Positions 54,760 to 63,309 of a stretch of 64,000 nucleotides of DNA are shown here, in pieces. Position numbers and translations under genes: made by a program. Location of the stretch: NCBI RefSeq assembly GCF_018403285.1, contig NZ_BOSJ01000020.1:1-64000 (forward strand), in the 5' to 3' direction. Source of the DNA: Paenibacillus sp. J45TS6 (GTDB lineage: Bacteria; Bacillota; Bacilli; Paenibacillales; Paenibacillaceae). The notes under the pieces were generated by a model, which did no database searches, was not told where the DNA came from, and worked only from the letters and a program-made list of their open reading frames with translations. The stretch's first letter is position 1. Each line of letters begins with the position of its first letter.

Positions 54760-56238
54760 CTATACATATGCAGCTAAATTTGTATACTTTACATACTCGA
54801 AATAAGCTTCTTTCCAGGCCTCTGCGTTTTCCGGTTCATACGTAAGTACTGGAAATGATTCTTTTACTGCTTTTCTCGCTTCAGTCAAAGAACTGAAAAC
54901 ACCTTCATTTATCCATTGTACAATAATATTGCCAATCGCGCTTGCTTCAACAGGACCGGCATATACAGGTTTGCCAAGGGCACTCGCAGTCCACTTACAT
55001 AAAAGATGATTATGAATGCCTCCGCCGACCATATGAAGCCCGCTGAAAGATTGTTCAGACACCTGCTCTGTCAGCTCATATACATACCGATATTTCATGG
55101 CGAGACTTTCCAGTATGCACCGAATGATCTCTCCTTGCGTTTGCGGCGGACGTTGATTGGTCTTTACACAATATTCTTGGATTCGAGTCGTCATGTTCCC
55201 TGCTGGAAGAAACATGGAATGATCCGGGTCTATAAAATGCTGAAAAGGAACTGCCTGCTCAGCTAAATGAAGAAGTTTATCATAATTCACATCATGGCCC
55301 TCTCGCTCCCACTCTCTTATCGTCTCTTGAAAAATCCACAATCCCATAATATTTTTCAAGAGACGATAAGTATGACCTACACCGCCTTCATTCGTAAAAT
55401 TACTCGCAAGCGTCGCTTCATTAATAATCGGCGCTTTTACCTCGGTACCCATGAGAGACCATGTGCCGCAGCTTAAGTAAGCAAAAGGGCCATCCGTTGC
55501 CGGGACGGCAGCAATTGCTGAGCCCGTATCATGTTCAGCCACCGCAATGAAGGGAACTGGCCGTATGCCGAGTTCTTTGGTCACTTCGGAACGAAGCATC
55601 CCGACTTCCGTGCCTGGAGAAACAATGGGGCCAAACCATTCTTCCGGTATGCCGATCTGCTTAATTAATTCTCGGTCCCAATCATTCATAACGGGATTAA
55701 ACAACTGGGTCGTCGTCGCATTTGTGAATTCATGCTGTTTTTCTCCTGTCAGAAAATAACGGAGTAAATCCGGAATCATCAGCAGATGCGCCCCTTCTCT
55801 CAGCAGATAAGAGTCCCGTTTTTTCAAGGCAGCAAGTTGATAAATGGTGTTGAACGGAAGAAACTGAATTCCTGTTTTTTGAAAAATGCGTTCCGCCGGA
55901 ATCTTATTCAGCACCTCTTCCATTACACCGTTTGTCTGCGTATCACGGTAATGATATGGATTTCCGAGCAGCTCGCCATCTTTGCCAAGGATTCCAAAAT
56001 CAACAGCCCACGAGTCAATGCCGACACTGCTTACTCGCTCTCCTGCTTGTTTTGTTCTCAGCAAACCTTGTTTCATTTCATGCAAAATTCGTAATATATC
56101 CCAGTGCATGTGTTCCCCAGCAAAAACCGGATTATTACTAAATCGATGCACTTCCCTTATCTCCATGCGGGAGTCGTGGAGCAGTCCAAGGACTGCTCTC
56201 CCGCTGCTGGCTCCCAAATCAAAGGCTAGGACACTCAC
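54760..56238 (-). CDS. rhaB: L-rhamnulokinase
   Basis: 492 residues, FGGY/hexokinase fold. Phosphate-binding AFDLGASSGRA at the N-terminus, catalytic Asp in AVAEHDTGSA and the adenosine motif HMVGGGIHNHLLCKWTA. It phosphorylates L-rhamnulose at C1. The start overlaps the rhaA end by 4 bp. The coding sequence contains a perfect 20-bp inverted repeat (see repeat entry). Confidence 0.96.
   Translation of the reverse strand: MSVLAFDLGASSGRAVLGLLHDSRMEIREVHRFSNNPVFAGEHMHWDILRILHEMKQGLLRTKQAGERVSSVGIDSWAVDFGILGKDGELLGNPYHYRDTQTNGVMEEVLNKIPAERIFQKTGIQFLPFNTIYQLAALKKRDSYLLREGAHLLMIPDLLRYFLTGEKQHEFTNATTTQLFNPVMNDWDRELIKQIGIPEEWFGPIVSPGTEVGMLRSEVTKELGIRPVPFIAVAEHDTGSAIAAVPATDGPFAYLSCGTWSLMGTEVKAPIINEATLASNFTNEGGVGHTYRLLKNIMGLWIFQETIREWEREGHDVNYDKLLHLAEQAVPFQHFIDPDHSMFLPAGNMTTRIQEYCVKTNQRPPQTQGEIIRCILESLAMKYRYVYELTEQVSEQSFSGLHMVGGGIHNHLLCKWTASALGKPVYAGPVEASAIGNIIVQWINEGVFSSLTEARKAVKESFPVLTYEPENAEAWKEAYFEYVKYTNLAAYV
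55316..55370. repeat. Perfect 20-bp inverted repeat inside rhaB
   Basis: Left arm CTTATCGTCTCTTGAAAAAT (55316-55335), 15-base loop, right arm its exact reverse complement (55351-55370). The rhaB mRNA would form a 20-bp hairpin. The arms encode TYRLLKN and IFQETIR, so both remain in frame within the conserved RLLKNIMGLW region of the kinase. Confidence 0.95.
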
Positions 56239-57455
56239 CAGCTAGCCCCTCCTTTGCCGCGCCCTGCAATTTCAGCAGTATAACGGCTGTTTAGATAGGC
56301 TTCCATAGGATCCACTGGAAGGCCTTGCTCCTCACGTACGGCATGAAGTAGTGGAGTAACATCGAACTCAAATGCTCTTCTTACTGCATGTTCTGCAGCA
56401 AGTACATCATTATTTTTTTGAGCAGCCGCTACTTCCTCATGATCTACAAGCAGTGCTTTGGCATATTGCGTCTGAACATTGAGTACGGAACGAATCATTG
56501 CTGGAATCTTCTGTTCAATGTTATGAGATTGATCAAGCATATAAGCGATTTTATCTACACCGCTTCGTATTCCTTCATCTTCATCCATACTTCCTTGCAG
56601 AATTTGATAGAAAATAAGGAATAATTCATAAGGGTTGACGGTACCAACGATAAGATCATCATCGGCGTATTTACGGCTGTTAAAATGAAAACCACCTAGT
56701 CTTTTCTCATCCAGCAGGTAGGCTACAATATGTTCGATATTCGCTCCAGGGAGATGATGTCCCGTATCAACTAGCACTTGCGCCTGTTCTCCAAGCTTCA
56801 GCGCCATATTGTACGCCATTCCCCAATCCGCCAAATCGGTATGATAAAAAGCAGGTTCAAAACATTTATACTCAATAAGTATCCGCATGTCAGGATCCAG
56901 AGCACGGTACATTTCCTGCAAAGCTTCCTGCATCCAGCCTTTGCGTTTACGGATGTCGCCTTGTCCCGGGTAATTGGTTCCATCGGCAAACCATAAAGAT
57001 ACATCTTTCGAACCGGTCTCTTTCGCGATATCTACACAGGCAAGCAGATGATCGGTTGCCATGCGCCGAATTCTGCTGTCACTGTTCGTTACACTTCCAA
57101 GCATGTACTCGTCTGCCTGGAATAAGTTCGGATTTACGGCTCCAATGCGCAGCCCGAGATTTTCCGCATGGGAACGCAGTTTACTATAGTCATCCACTTG
57201 ATCCCAAGGGATATGAATTGCCACAGTCGGAGCGAGCCCTGTCAGCCGGTGGACGACAGCAGCATCTTCCATTTTCTCAAAAGGATTGCGCGGAACTCCT
57301 TCTTTCTGAAATACTTTAAAACGTGTACCGGAATCTCCATAACCCCAAGAAGGAGTTTCAATCTTCAGCTCGGCAAGCTTTTGCTTAACATGATTAACAT
57401 CGATTCCTCTTGCTAACTGCTGCTCTTCGAATAGTACATAGGCTTTATCCTTCAA
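56235..57455 (-). CDS. rhaA: L-rhamnose isomerase (RhaI type)
   Basis: 406 residues from TTG 57455; GAAGGAGGGAAC just upstream decides this over an ATG at 57542 that lies inside the previous gene. Xylose-isomerase-like TIM barrel: metal ligands in IEYKCFEP, LVDTGHHLPGANIE and GGFHFNSRKYADDDL. It interconverts L-rhamnose and L-rhamnulose. Belongs to the Bacillus/Pseudomonas-stutzeri-like isomerase type rather than the E. coli RhaA type. Confidence 0.94.
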   Translation of the reverse strand: MKDKAYVLFEEQQLARGIDVNHVKQKLAELKIETPSWGYGDSGTRFKVFQKEGVPRNPFEKMEDAAVVHRLTGLAPTVAIHIPWDQVDDYSKLRSHAENLGLRIGAVNPNLFQADEYMLGSVTNSDSRIRRMATDHLLACVDIAKETGSKDVSLWFADGTNYPGQGDIRKRKGWMQEALQEMYRALDPDMRILIEYKCFEPAFYHTDLADWGMAYNMALKLGEQAQVLVDTGHHLPGANIEHIVAYLLDEKRLGGFHFNSRKYADDDLIVGTVNPYELFLIFYQILQGSMDEDEGIRSGVDKIAYMLDQSHNIEQKIPAMIRSVLNVQTQYAKALLVDHEEVAAAQKNNDVLAAEHAVRRAFEFDVTPLLHAVREEQGLPVDPMEAYLNSRYTAEIAGRGKGGASW

Positions 57456-57507
57456 ATCTGTTCCCTCCTTCGAATGTGAAGCACAAAACAAATGAGTACT
57501 TGCGGAT

Positions 57508-59577
57508 TTAACGTGTAAAGGCTGCAGGTACTCCGCCATCAATCGTCAACATACACCCTGTTGTTTTTTCAGCTTTGGATGAAGCAAAGAAAGCAACGCC
57601 TTCGGCAATATCTCTTGGATAAATATTAACGAGCAGTGTTGTCCGCTTCCGGTAATGCTCTTCCAGCTGATCAGGTTCAATTCCATAAGCTTCAGCTCGC
57701 TCATTACGCCAATTGGAATTCCATATCGCAGAGCCTTGTAAGATGGCATCCGGTAAAATCGTATTTACGCGAATTCCGTATTCCCCGCCTTCTGTCGCAA
57801 TACAGCGAGCTAAGTGGGCTTCGAGTGCTTTTGCAGAACTGTAAGCGGTCACATTTTTGCCGGCATAAATTGAATTCTTGGAACCAATGAAAACCATACT
57901 GCCTCCAAGCGCCTGCTCTTTCATTACTTTAAAAGCTTCGCGGGCAACAAGGAAATATCCTGTTCCTAACACATTTATATTTAAATTCCATTCTTGTAAT
58001 GAAGTTTCATCAAACGGACTTGAGGTTGCAAGCCCCGCATTATTGACAATAATGTCGACACCGCCATAAGTAAGTGCACACTGAGAATAAGCTTCTTTAA
58101 TTTGCTCTTCGTTCGTCACATCCATTTTTATAGCAAGGGCTCTACCGTCTCCGTACTCGGCATTAATTTCTGCTGCAACACGCTGAGCCCCTTCAAGATT
58201 CAAGTCCGTAATCGCCACATGTGCCCCTTCGGATACAAGCAGCCTAGCCGTTTCACTGCCAATTCCGCCTGCCCCACCCGTAATGAGTGCAACTTGGCGC
58301 GAGAATTCCGTTTCTTTTGGTGCGAGTGACAATTTATACAGTTCAAGCGGCCAATACTCCACATTGTACGATTCATTTTCACTAAGAGAGACAAATTCTC
58401 CTAGAGCAGTAGCGCCTCTCATCACGGCAATTGCCCTGTGGTATAATGCACCGCTAATTAGCGAATGAGCATGGCTTTTTCCCGTATTGATCATTCCAAT
58501 ACCTGGGATCAAAATGACGCGCGGTGCGCTTTCAAACATTTGATCTCCTTCATGTTTGTTACGTTCAAAATAGGCTTTGTAATTCTGTTTGTACTGCTGG
58601 ATTTCTTCAGATAAGATTAGTTTCAATTGGTCTATATTTTCTAACTTTGGTTCCCATTCCACAAATAAAGGAACGACTTTGGTATGTACCAGATGATCAG
58701 GGCAAGCTGCACCGACCTGTGACAAAGCTTTCGAGTTGTTTCCATTGACGAATGATAATACATCATCTGCATCGTCATACGTTAAAATCATTTTCTTCTC
58801 ATCGCTGACAGCCCCGCGAATCAAAGGCATAATCGCTGCTGCTGCTGCGCGGCGTTCTTCCTCGCTAAGTGATGTATAACGTGCTCCTCCAAAAGTTTCC
58901 TTCTCCTGTGCCTGGCGTTCAATATAGTCTTCGGCCTCTTGAATCACGCTAATTGTCTTCGCATACGTCTCTTCAGAGGTGTTTCCCCATGTAACCAGTC
59001 CATGTTTCTCCATAAGCACAAGTTCCGCATTAGGGTGATTTCTGACACCTTCTGCAATCATCTTTGACAACGTAAAACCTGGACGAATATAAGGAACCCA
59101 GACGAATCGATCTCCATATATTTCACGAGCGATTTCGCGTCCGTTATCTGCACAGCAGATACTTATAATGGCATCCGGGTGTGTATGGTCTACCTGTGGA
59201 AATGGCAGAAATGCATGAAGCAAGGTTTCAATTGATGCCCTTGGGTGTTTTGAATCAATCATACAATTGCTGAGGTATGCTACCATTTCTTCATCTGGCA
59301 TTTCACCTAATTCATATAAAGGATTGATATCTTCAAGCCGAAGTCCCGTAAAATGTTTAGCTTGCATGGTTCCAAGATCAGATCCGCTGCCTTTTACATA
59401 CATGACCTCTACATCTCTTCCCCGAAAATCCTTAATCACCGTTTTGGTTGACGTATTTCCCCCGCCCCAATTACATACACGGCGATCCGTTCCAATAAGA
59501 TTGGAGCGATACACAAGTTCATCAAGCCCTTTATTCAGTTGCTTCGCTTTCTCGTTGTCCCACAAGTTTTGTACCAT
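57508..59577 (-). CDS. rhaEW: Bifunctional rhamnulose-1-phosphate aldolase / lactaldehyde dehydrogenase (RhaEW)
   Basis: 689 residues, a natural fusion. Residues about 1-420 are a class II aldolase domain (VCNWGGGNTSTK, metal His in VDHTHPDA and EKHGLVTWG). Residues about 428-689 are a short-chain dehydrogenase (NAD-binding ITGGAGGIGSETA, NNAG, catalytic YSSAK). The first splits rhamnulose-1-phosphate to DHAP and L-lactaldehyde, the second oxidises lactaldehyde to L-lactate. First gene of the operon; RBS TGGAGGG. Confidence 0.95.
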   Translation of the reverse strand: MVQNLWDNEKAKQLNKGLDELVYRSNLIGTDRRVCNWGGGNTSTKTVIKDFRGRDVEVMYVKGSGSDLGTMQAKHFTGLRLEDINPLYELGEMPDEEMVAYLSNCMIDSKHPRASIETLLHAFLPFPQVDHTHPDAIISICCADNGREIAREIYGDRFVWVPYIRPGFTLSKMIAEGVRNHPNAELVLMEKHGLVTWGNTSEETYAKTISVIQEAEDYIERQAQEKETFGGARYTSLSEEERRAAAAAIMPLIRGAVSDEKKMILTYDDADDVLSFVNGNNSKALSQVGAACPDHLVHTKVVPLFVEWEPKLENIDQLKLILSEEIQQYKQNYKAYFERNKHEGDQMFESAPRVILIPGIGMINTGKSHAHSLISGALYHRAIAVMRGATALGEFVSLSENESYNVEYWPLELYKLSLAPKETEFSRQVALITGGAGGIGSETARLLVSEGAHVAITDLNLEGAQRVAAEINAEYGDGRALAIKMDVTNEEQIKEAYSQCALTYGGVDIIVNNAGLATSSPFDETSLQEWNLNINVLGTGYFLVAREAFKVMKEQALGGSMVFIGSKNSIYAGKNVTAYSSAKALEAHLARCIATEGGEYGIRVNTILPDAILQGSAIWNSNWRNERAEAYGIEPDQLEEHYRKRTTLLVNIYPRDIAEGVAFFASSKAEKTTGCMLTIDGGVPAAFTR

Positions 59578-59609
59578 AGTGTAATCAACCCTCCAGAGGT
59601 TCTATATTT

Positions 59610-59760
59610 AGGATAATTTGTCATTGCTTAACGGGAGTATACCACTTTTATTTGGGTTTGAGTATGTATTTTTCTGTTTTTTACAGAAAAAACAATAGGA
59701 AAAGCAGTTATATATCTTTGTTTCAAACAAATGAAGCGCTGTCAACTATTAAATTACATA
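59610..59760 (-). promoter_or_regulatory. Control region of the rhamnose-lactate operon
   Basis: Minus-strand -10-like TATACT (59636-59641) with no good -35, suggesting activator dependence. Two palindromes lie upstream: TTTTTCTGT-TTTTT-ACAGAAAAA (about 59668-59691) and TTTGTTT-C-AAACAAA (59717-59731). An imperfect cre-like TGAAGCGCTGTCA follows at 59732-59744. These are candidate sites for a rhamnose regulator and CcpA. No regulator gene is in the window. Confidence 0.4.
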
Positions 59761-59898
59761 AAACTACATCTTCTTTTTTGTGAAACTTCTTCTTTACAGA
59801 TAGGACATTCCTTCTATACGAGCTGCATATGATAAAGACAATAGAAATGAACAAGGGGAACGATATGACGTATTACAACAACAAAGGAGGAACGGGAT

Positions 59899-60723
59899 AT
59901 GATGATTGAAGTTGAAAATGGAGTTCAGCTGTACGTAGAAGATCTTCGTCCTGTGGACGGAGGAAATGGACAAACCATCTTTTTTGTCGCGGGCTGGCCT
60001 GTAAGTCACCGGATTTTTGATTACCAGATGCAAATGCTGCCCTACTTAGGATATCGCTGTATTACTCTTGATCTTCGAGGATTTGGGAAGTCTGATAAAC
60101 CATGGCATGGATATTACTATGATCGATTTGCCGAAGATATCTCCTTCGTAATGGATGTACTTAATCTAGAAAATGTAGTACTTGTCGGATTCTCCATGGG
60201 TGGAGCTATCTGTACTCGCTTCATTACGAAGTATGATACTGGCGCTAGAGTGGAAAAACTCGTTCTTGCCGGAGCAACAACCCCTTATCTCGTAAAAAAA
60301 GAGAATCCATCTGCTTTTGGTCTGCCTTTAGTTCAAATCGATCATTTACTTCAGCAAATGCAGATTGATCTGCCTCAAGCGATCTCGGATTTTGGAGGCA
60401 CCTTCTATTATCAATATATCAGTCCAGAATATAAAAGCTGGTTTCAGCATATGTGCCTCGAAGGCGCTTCCCACGCCATTTTACAGAGCGGAATTGCTTT
60501 AAGAAACGAAGATGTTTCCTCAGATCTGACTCAGATTCAAATACCGACCGGTATTTTTCACGGAGCTCATGATCAGATCGCCCAGTTTCAAGGCGCAGTT
60601 GCTACTCAGCAGGCCATCCCCGGTTCTTTGTTATATCGTTTTGAGGAAAGCGGTCATGGACTTTTATTCGAAGAGAAGAATCGCTTTCAAGCCACATTGC
60701 TAGATTTTATTAAAAATACGTAG
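59899..60723 (+). CDS. Alpha/beta hydrolase (esterase/haloperoxidase-like)
   Basis: 274 residues. Nucleophile elbow GFSMGG (Ser), acid in GIFHGAHDQIA and His in ESGHGLLFEE complete the triad; the oxyanion region is FVAGWPVSHRIFDYQ. Typical of the non-haem chloroperoxidase/arylesterase group; substrate unknown. RBS AAAGGAGGAACG. Divergent from the rhamnose operon. Confidence 0.9.
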   Translation: MMIEVENGVQLYVEDLRPVDGGNGQTIFFVAGWPVSHRIFDYQMQMLPYLGYRCITLDLRGFGKSDKPWHGYYYDRFAEDISFVMDVLNLENVVLVGFSMGGAICTRFITKYDTGARVEKLVLAGATTPYLVKKENPSAFGLPLVQIDHLLQQMQIDLPQAISDFGGTFYYQYISPEYKSWFQHMCLEGASHAILQSGIALRNEDVSSDLTQIQIPTGIFHGAHDQIAQFQGAVATQQAIPGSLLYRFEESGHGLLFEEKNRFQATLLDFIKNT

Positions 60724-60834
60724 CAGCATAAGAAGATGGTAAAAGTAAACCTTGCGTTTGATGAGCATTGCCTGTGGGGTATAATAGTACAAGCGTAAAA
60801 TAACAACTATGACCAAAGGTGATGAGCATGTATT

Positions 60835-61701
60835 ATGATTTATCATGTGACCTATCCATCTGAAGGACTTCATGTAAAAGGATATCTTAGTCTGCCCTAC
60901 GGGTATCAACTTCCAGAAGACGAAGTTCGCCAGTTGCTGTTCGGAAAATTCAGCAGCGATACATATCCCGCTGTACAACTAAATACTCCTCTGCATACCA
61001 CAGATCAAGATTTCACTTCTAAGAAGTGGCCTGTGTTCATTTATTGCCGTGGTGGAATTGGGAATTTCGGTAAGGTCCGTACTCCATGGGTCGAGGAATT
61101 TGCGATGCATGATCATATCGTGTTTGCTCCCTCCTACCGGGGAACAGACGGCGGTGAAGGACGCGACTGCTTTGGCGGAGATGATAAAGAAGATGTGTAT
61201 GCTGCCGTAAGACTTCTGTCAGAACTGCCTTTTGTTGATGCCGAACGAATAAGCATTATGGGTTTTTCGAGAGGTTCAATTAATGCAGCATATACAGCGC
61301 ATACCCAGCCAAATATTCATAAACTGGTACTCTGGAGCGGTGTATCCGATATGGCTCAGACCTACGAGGAAAGAGTTGATCTGCGCCGTACGTTTAAACG
61401 CGTCATCGGGGGGACTCCAACGAAAGTGCCGGAAGCATATAAAGATCGCTCACCCGTCACGATTGCTTCCGAACTCAGTTGTCCTGTGCTTATCGTTCAT
61501 GGTACGAAGGATGTTCAGGTATCCTACAGTCAAGGTGAGAAAATGTACAACTCCTTAAGCGAGGCAAAAGCAGATGTTAACTTCCATCGTTATGAAGGTC
61601 TCGGTCATCATTTCCCACAGGAAACGCACCGTGCGGCGATTTCCCGAATGTTCGAATGGATTACAGAGGGCACAGGAGATCCTGAGGCCATTTCCATGTA
61701 A
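60835..61701 (+). CDS. Alpha/beta hydrolase, prolyl-oligopeptidase (S9)-like
   Basis: 288 residues. Nucleophile motif GFSRGS (Ser), Asp in IVHGTKDVQV and His in GLGHHFPQ; RGGIGNFG forms the oxyanion side. Probably a cytoplasmic esterase or peptidase of the DPP IV-like C-terminal fold without a beta-propeller. The ATG at 60835 has AAAGGTGATG about 12 nt upstream; a closer ATG at 60828 is out of frame and ends after 11 codons. Confidence 0.85.
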   Translation: MIYHVTYPSEGLHVKGYLSLPYGYQLPEDEVRQLLFGKFSSDTYPAVQLNTPLHTTDQDFTSKKWPVFIYCRGGIGNFGKVRTPWVEEFAMHDHIVFAPSYRGTDGGEGRDCFGGDDKEDVYAAVRLLSELPFVDAERISIMGFSRGSINAAYTAHTQPNIHKLVLWSGVSDMAQTYEERVDLRRTFKRVIGGTPTKVPEAYKDRSPVTIASELSCPVLIVHGTKDVQVSYSQGEKMYNSLSEAKADVNFHRYEGLGHHFPQETHRAAISRMFEWITEGTGDPEAISM

Positions 61702-61705
61702 TTCA

Positions 61706-61768
61706 TAAAAAAAGAGCTGTCCCCTATGTAGTTTGAATCACACCCTACATAATGGGACAGCTCTTTTT
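61706..61768. terminator. Bidirectional terminator
   Basis: AAAAAGAGCTGTCCC...GGGACAGCTCTTTTT with inner ATGTAG/CTACAT, between convergent genes. Confidence 0.92.
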
Positions 61769-61795
61769 AGTGTTACTGTGATAACGTGCTGAGTA

Positions 61796-62614
61796 TTATT
61801 TCGCAGACGGGATCCGGTGTGCGGAATGTCTTGTCGGGCCAACAAAATGGTTAAGCGGGAATCCATTTGAGATCGCCTGTGTTACAAATGTTTTCGCTCC
61901 AGATACGGATTCACGAACGGAACGTCCTTTTGCAAGCCCCGCTGTAATTGCAGCCGAAGATGTGCAGCCCGCACCATGCGTATACTGGGTTTCAATCGCA
62001 TCCGCTTCAAACCATTCATAAGTTTGTCCATCATATAGCAGATCCACTGCTTTACCTGGACGGATTTTCCCTCTATCTTTAATCAGAACATGTTTTGCTC
62101 CGAGATCATGAATGATCGTTGCTGCTTCCTGCATTTTTTCCAGTGTAGTAATCGGACCTGTTTTAGCAAGTTGTGAAGCTTCAAAAATGTTTGGAGTTAC
62201 AAGATCCGCACGCGGAAGAAGGAATTCGATCATTGCTTCTGTATTTTCTGGCTGCAGTACTTCATCTGTACCTTTGCAGACCATAACAGGGTCAATAACA
62301 ATTCGATCTAGCTTGTACTGGTCAATATAACGAGACACAAGTTCAATAATATCAACAGAACCAAGCATCCCTGTCTTCATAGCATCAAAACCAATACCTT
62401 CAATTGCGGTTTTAAGCTGCGCTTCTACAATCCCAAGATCCACAGGAAATACTTGATGATCCCATGTTTTCGGTTCCATGCATACAATCGTTGTTAAAGC
62501 CGTCATTCCGTATACATCATATTCCTGGAATGTCTTCAAATCAGCCTGAATTCCAGCGCCTCCGCTTGTATCCGAGCCTGCTACCGTTAATGCTTTTCTT
62601 ATCGTCATGTTCAT
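61796..62614 (-). CDS. pdxK: Pyridoxal/pyridoxine/hydroxymethylpyrimidine kinase PdxK
   Basis: 272 residues, ThiD-like ribokinase fold. TVAGSDTSGGAGIQADLKTF at the N-terminus and the anion-hole/catalytic motif YTHGAGCTSSAAITA. The GAGC version (instead of GTGC) is typical of the Bacillus PdxK type. It makes pyridoxal 5'-phosphate from salvaged vitamers. Monocistronic. Confidence 0.93.
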   Translation of the reverse strand: MNMTIRKALTVAGSDTSGGAGIQADLKTFQEYDVYGMTALTTIVCMEPKTWDHQVFPVDLGIVEAQLKTAIEGIGFDAMKTGMLGSVDIIELVSRYIDQYKLDRIVIDPVMVCKGTDEVLQPENTEAMIEFLLPRADLVTPNIFEASQLAKTGPITTLEKMQEAATIIHDLGAKHVLIKDRGKIRPGKAVDLLYDGQTYEWFEADAIETQYTHGAGCTSSAAITAGLAKGRSVRESVSGAKTFVTQAISNGFPLNHFVGPTRHSAHRIPSAK

Positions 62615-62808
62615 TATTCCCTTCGCTTGTAGATAACTTCTCTATTATAAAATAAGTGAATGGCCTTAATCCATACCCATTTTGTAAGAATATCATAGAA
62701 AACGACATTTCGTGAAAAAAACTGCCCAACCACCCCTCTATCGAGATGATCAGACAGTTCTCTAGTGAATCAGCAACAATACTTAGTAAGATGTGAATGA
62801 TATATTTT

Positions 62809-63267
62809 TTAGGGCCGAAGCGGACTTGCCATTCGTTCAAATCCTAAATACCGAGTTCCTTGATGAGTAAGTCTGCCCTCGTCACCTTCAACCAGCAGAC
62901 CATATTCTTCTGCCCGCACCTCAAATTCTGTTCGACGACCATCTTCAAATTCAAAGGTTAGATAATAGTTAGTATATGCCCTGCTGTTACCAGAACCTCC
63001 GCTCACTTCGGTTCTTTTGGTTAGCACACGTGCACGTTCGGTCAAACGTTCAGCAGCATTATTACGAGTATAGGTGGTAACTCCCTTTATAATAGAATAA
63101 AGAACAACACTGATAATAATTAATAGAATTGTTGTAAAGAAAAATGCAAATACAGGAGGAAAACCAGCAAAAAAATTGCCTAATCCTGAGAAGAAACCAG
63201 GTCCTTCATCAAAAAACATGCCTCCGTCGTTAAATCCACTTCCAAATAAGTAAAAATGAACGTTCAT
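62809..63267 (-). CDS. DUF2500 membrane protein
   Basis: 152 residues. One membrane helix (about 40-62) after a Gly/Phe-rich N-terminus, then a soluble beta-rich DUF2500 domain (RVLTKRTEVSGGSGN, YYLTFEFEDGRRTEFEV, EYGLLVEGDEGRLTHQGTRY). Function unknown. RBS GGGAGAG. Confidence 0.88.
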   Translation of the reverse strand: MNVHFYLFGSGFNDGGMFFDEGPGFFSGLGNFFAGFPPVFAFFFTTILLIIISVVLYSIIKGVTTYTRNNAAERLTERARVLTKRTEVSGGSGNSRAYTNYYLTFEFEDGRRTEFEVRAEEYGLLVEGDEGRLTHQGTRYLGFERMASPLRP

Positions 63268-63309
63268 GACGTTTCTCTCCCTTGATGGACATAAAAACCT
63301 TTGTACGAA

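Noticed and set aside
59731-59745. True catabolite-responsive element
   Set aside because: One base short of the cre consensus in the left arm; listed only as cre-like within the control region.
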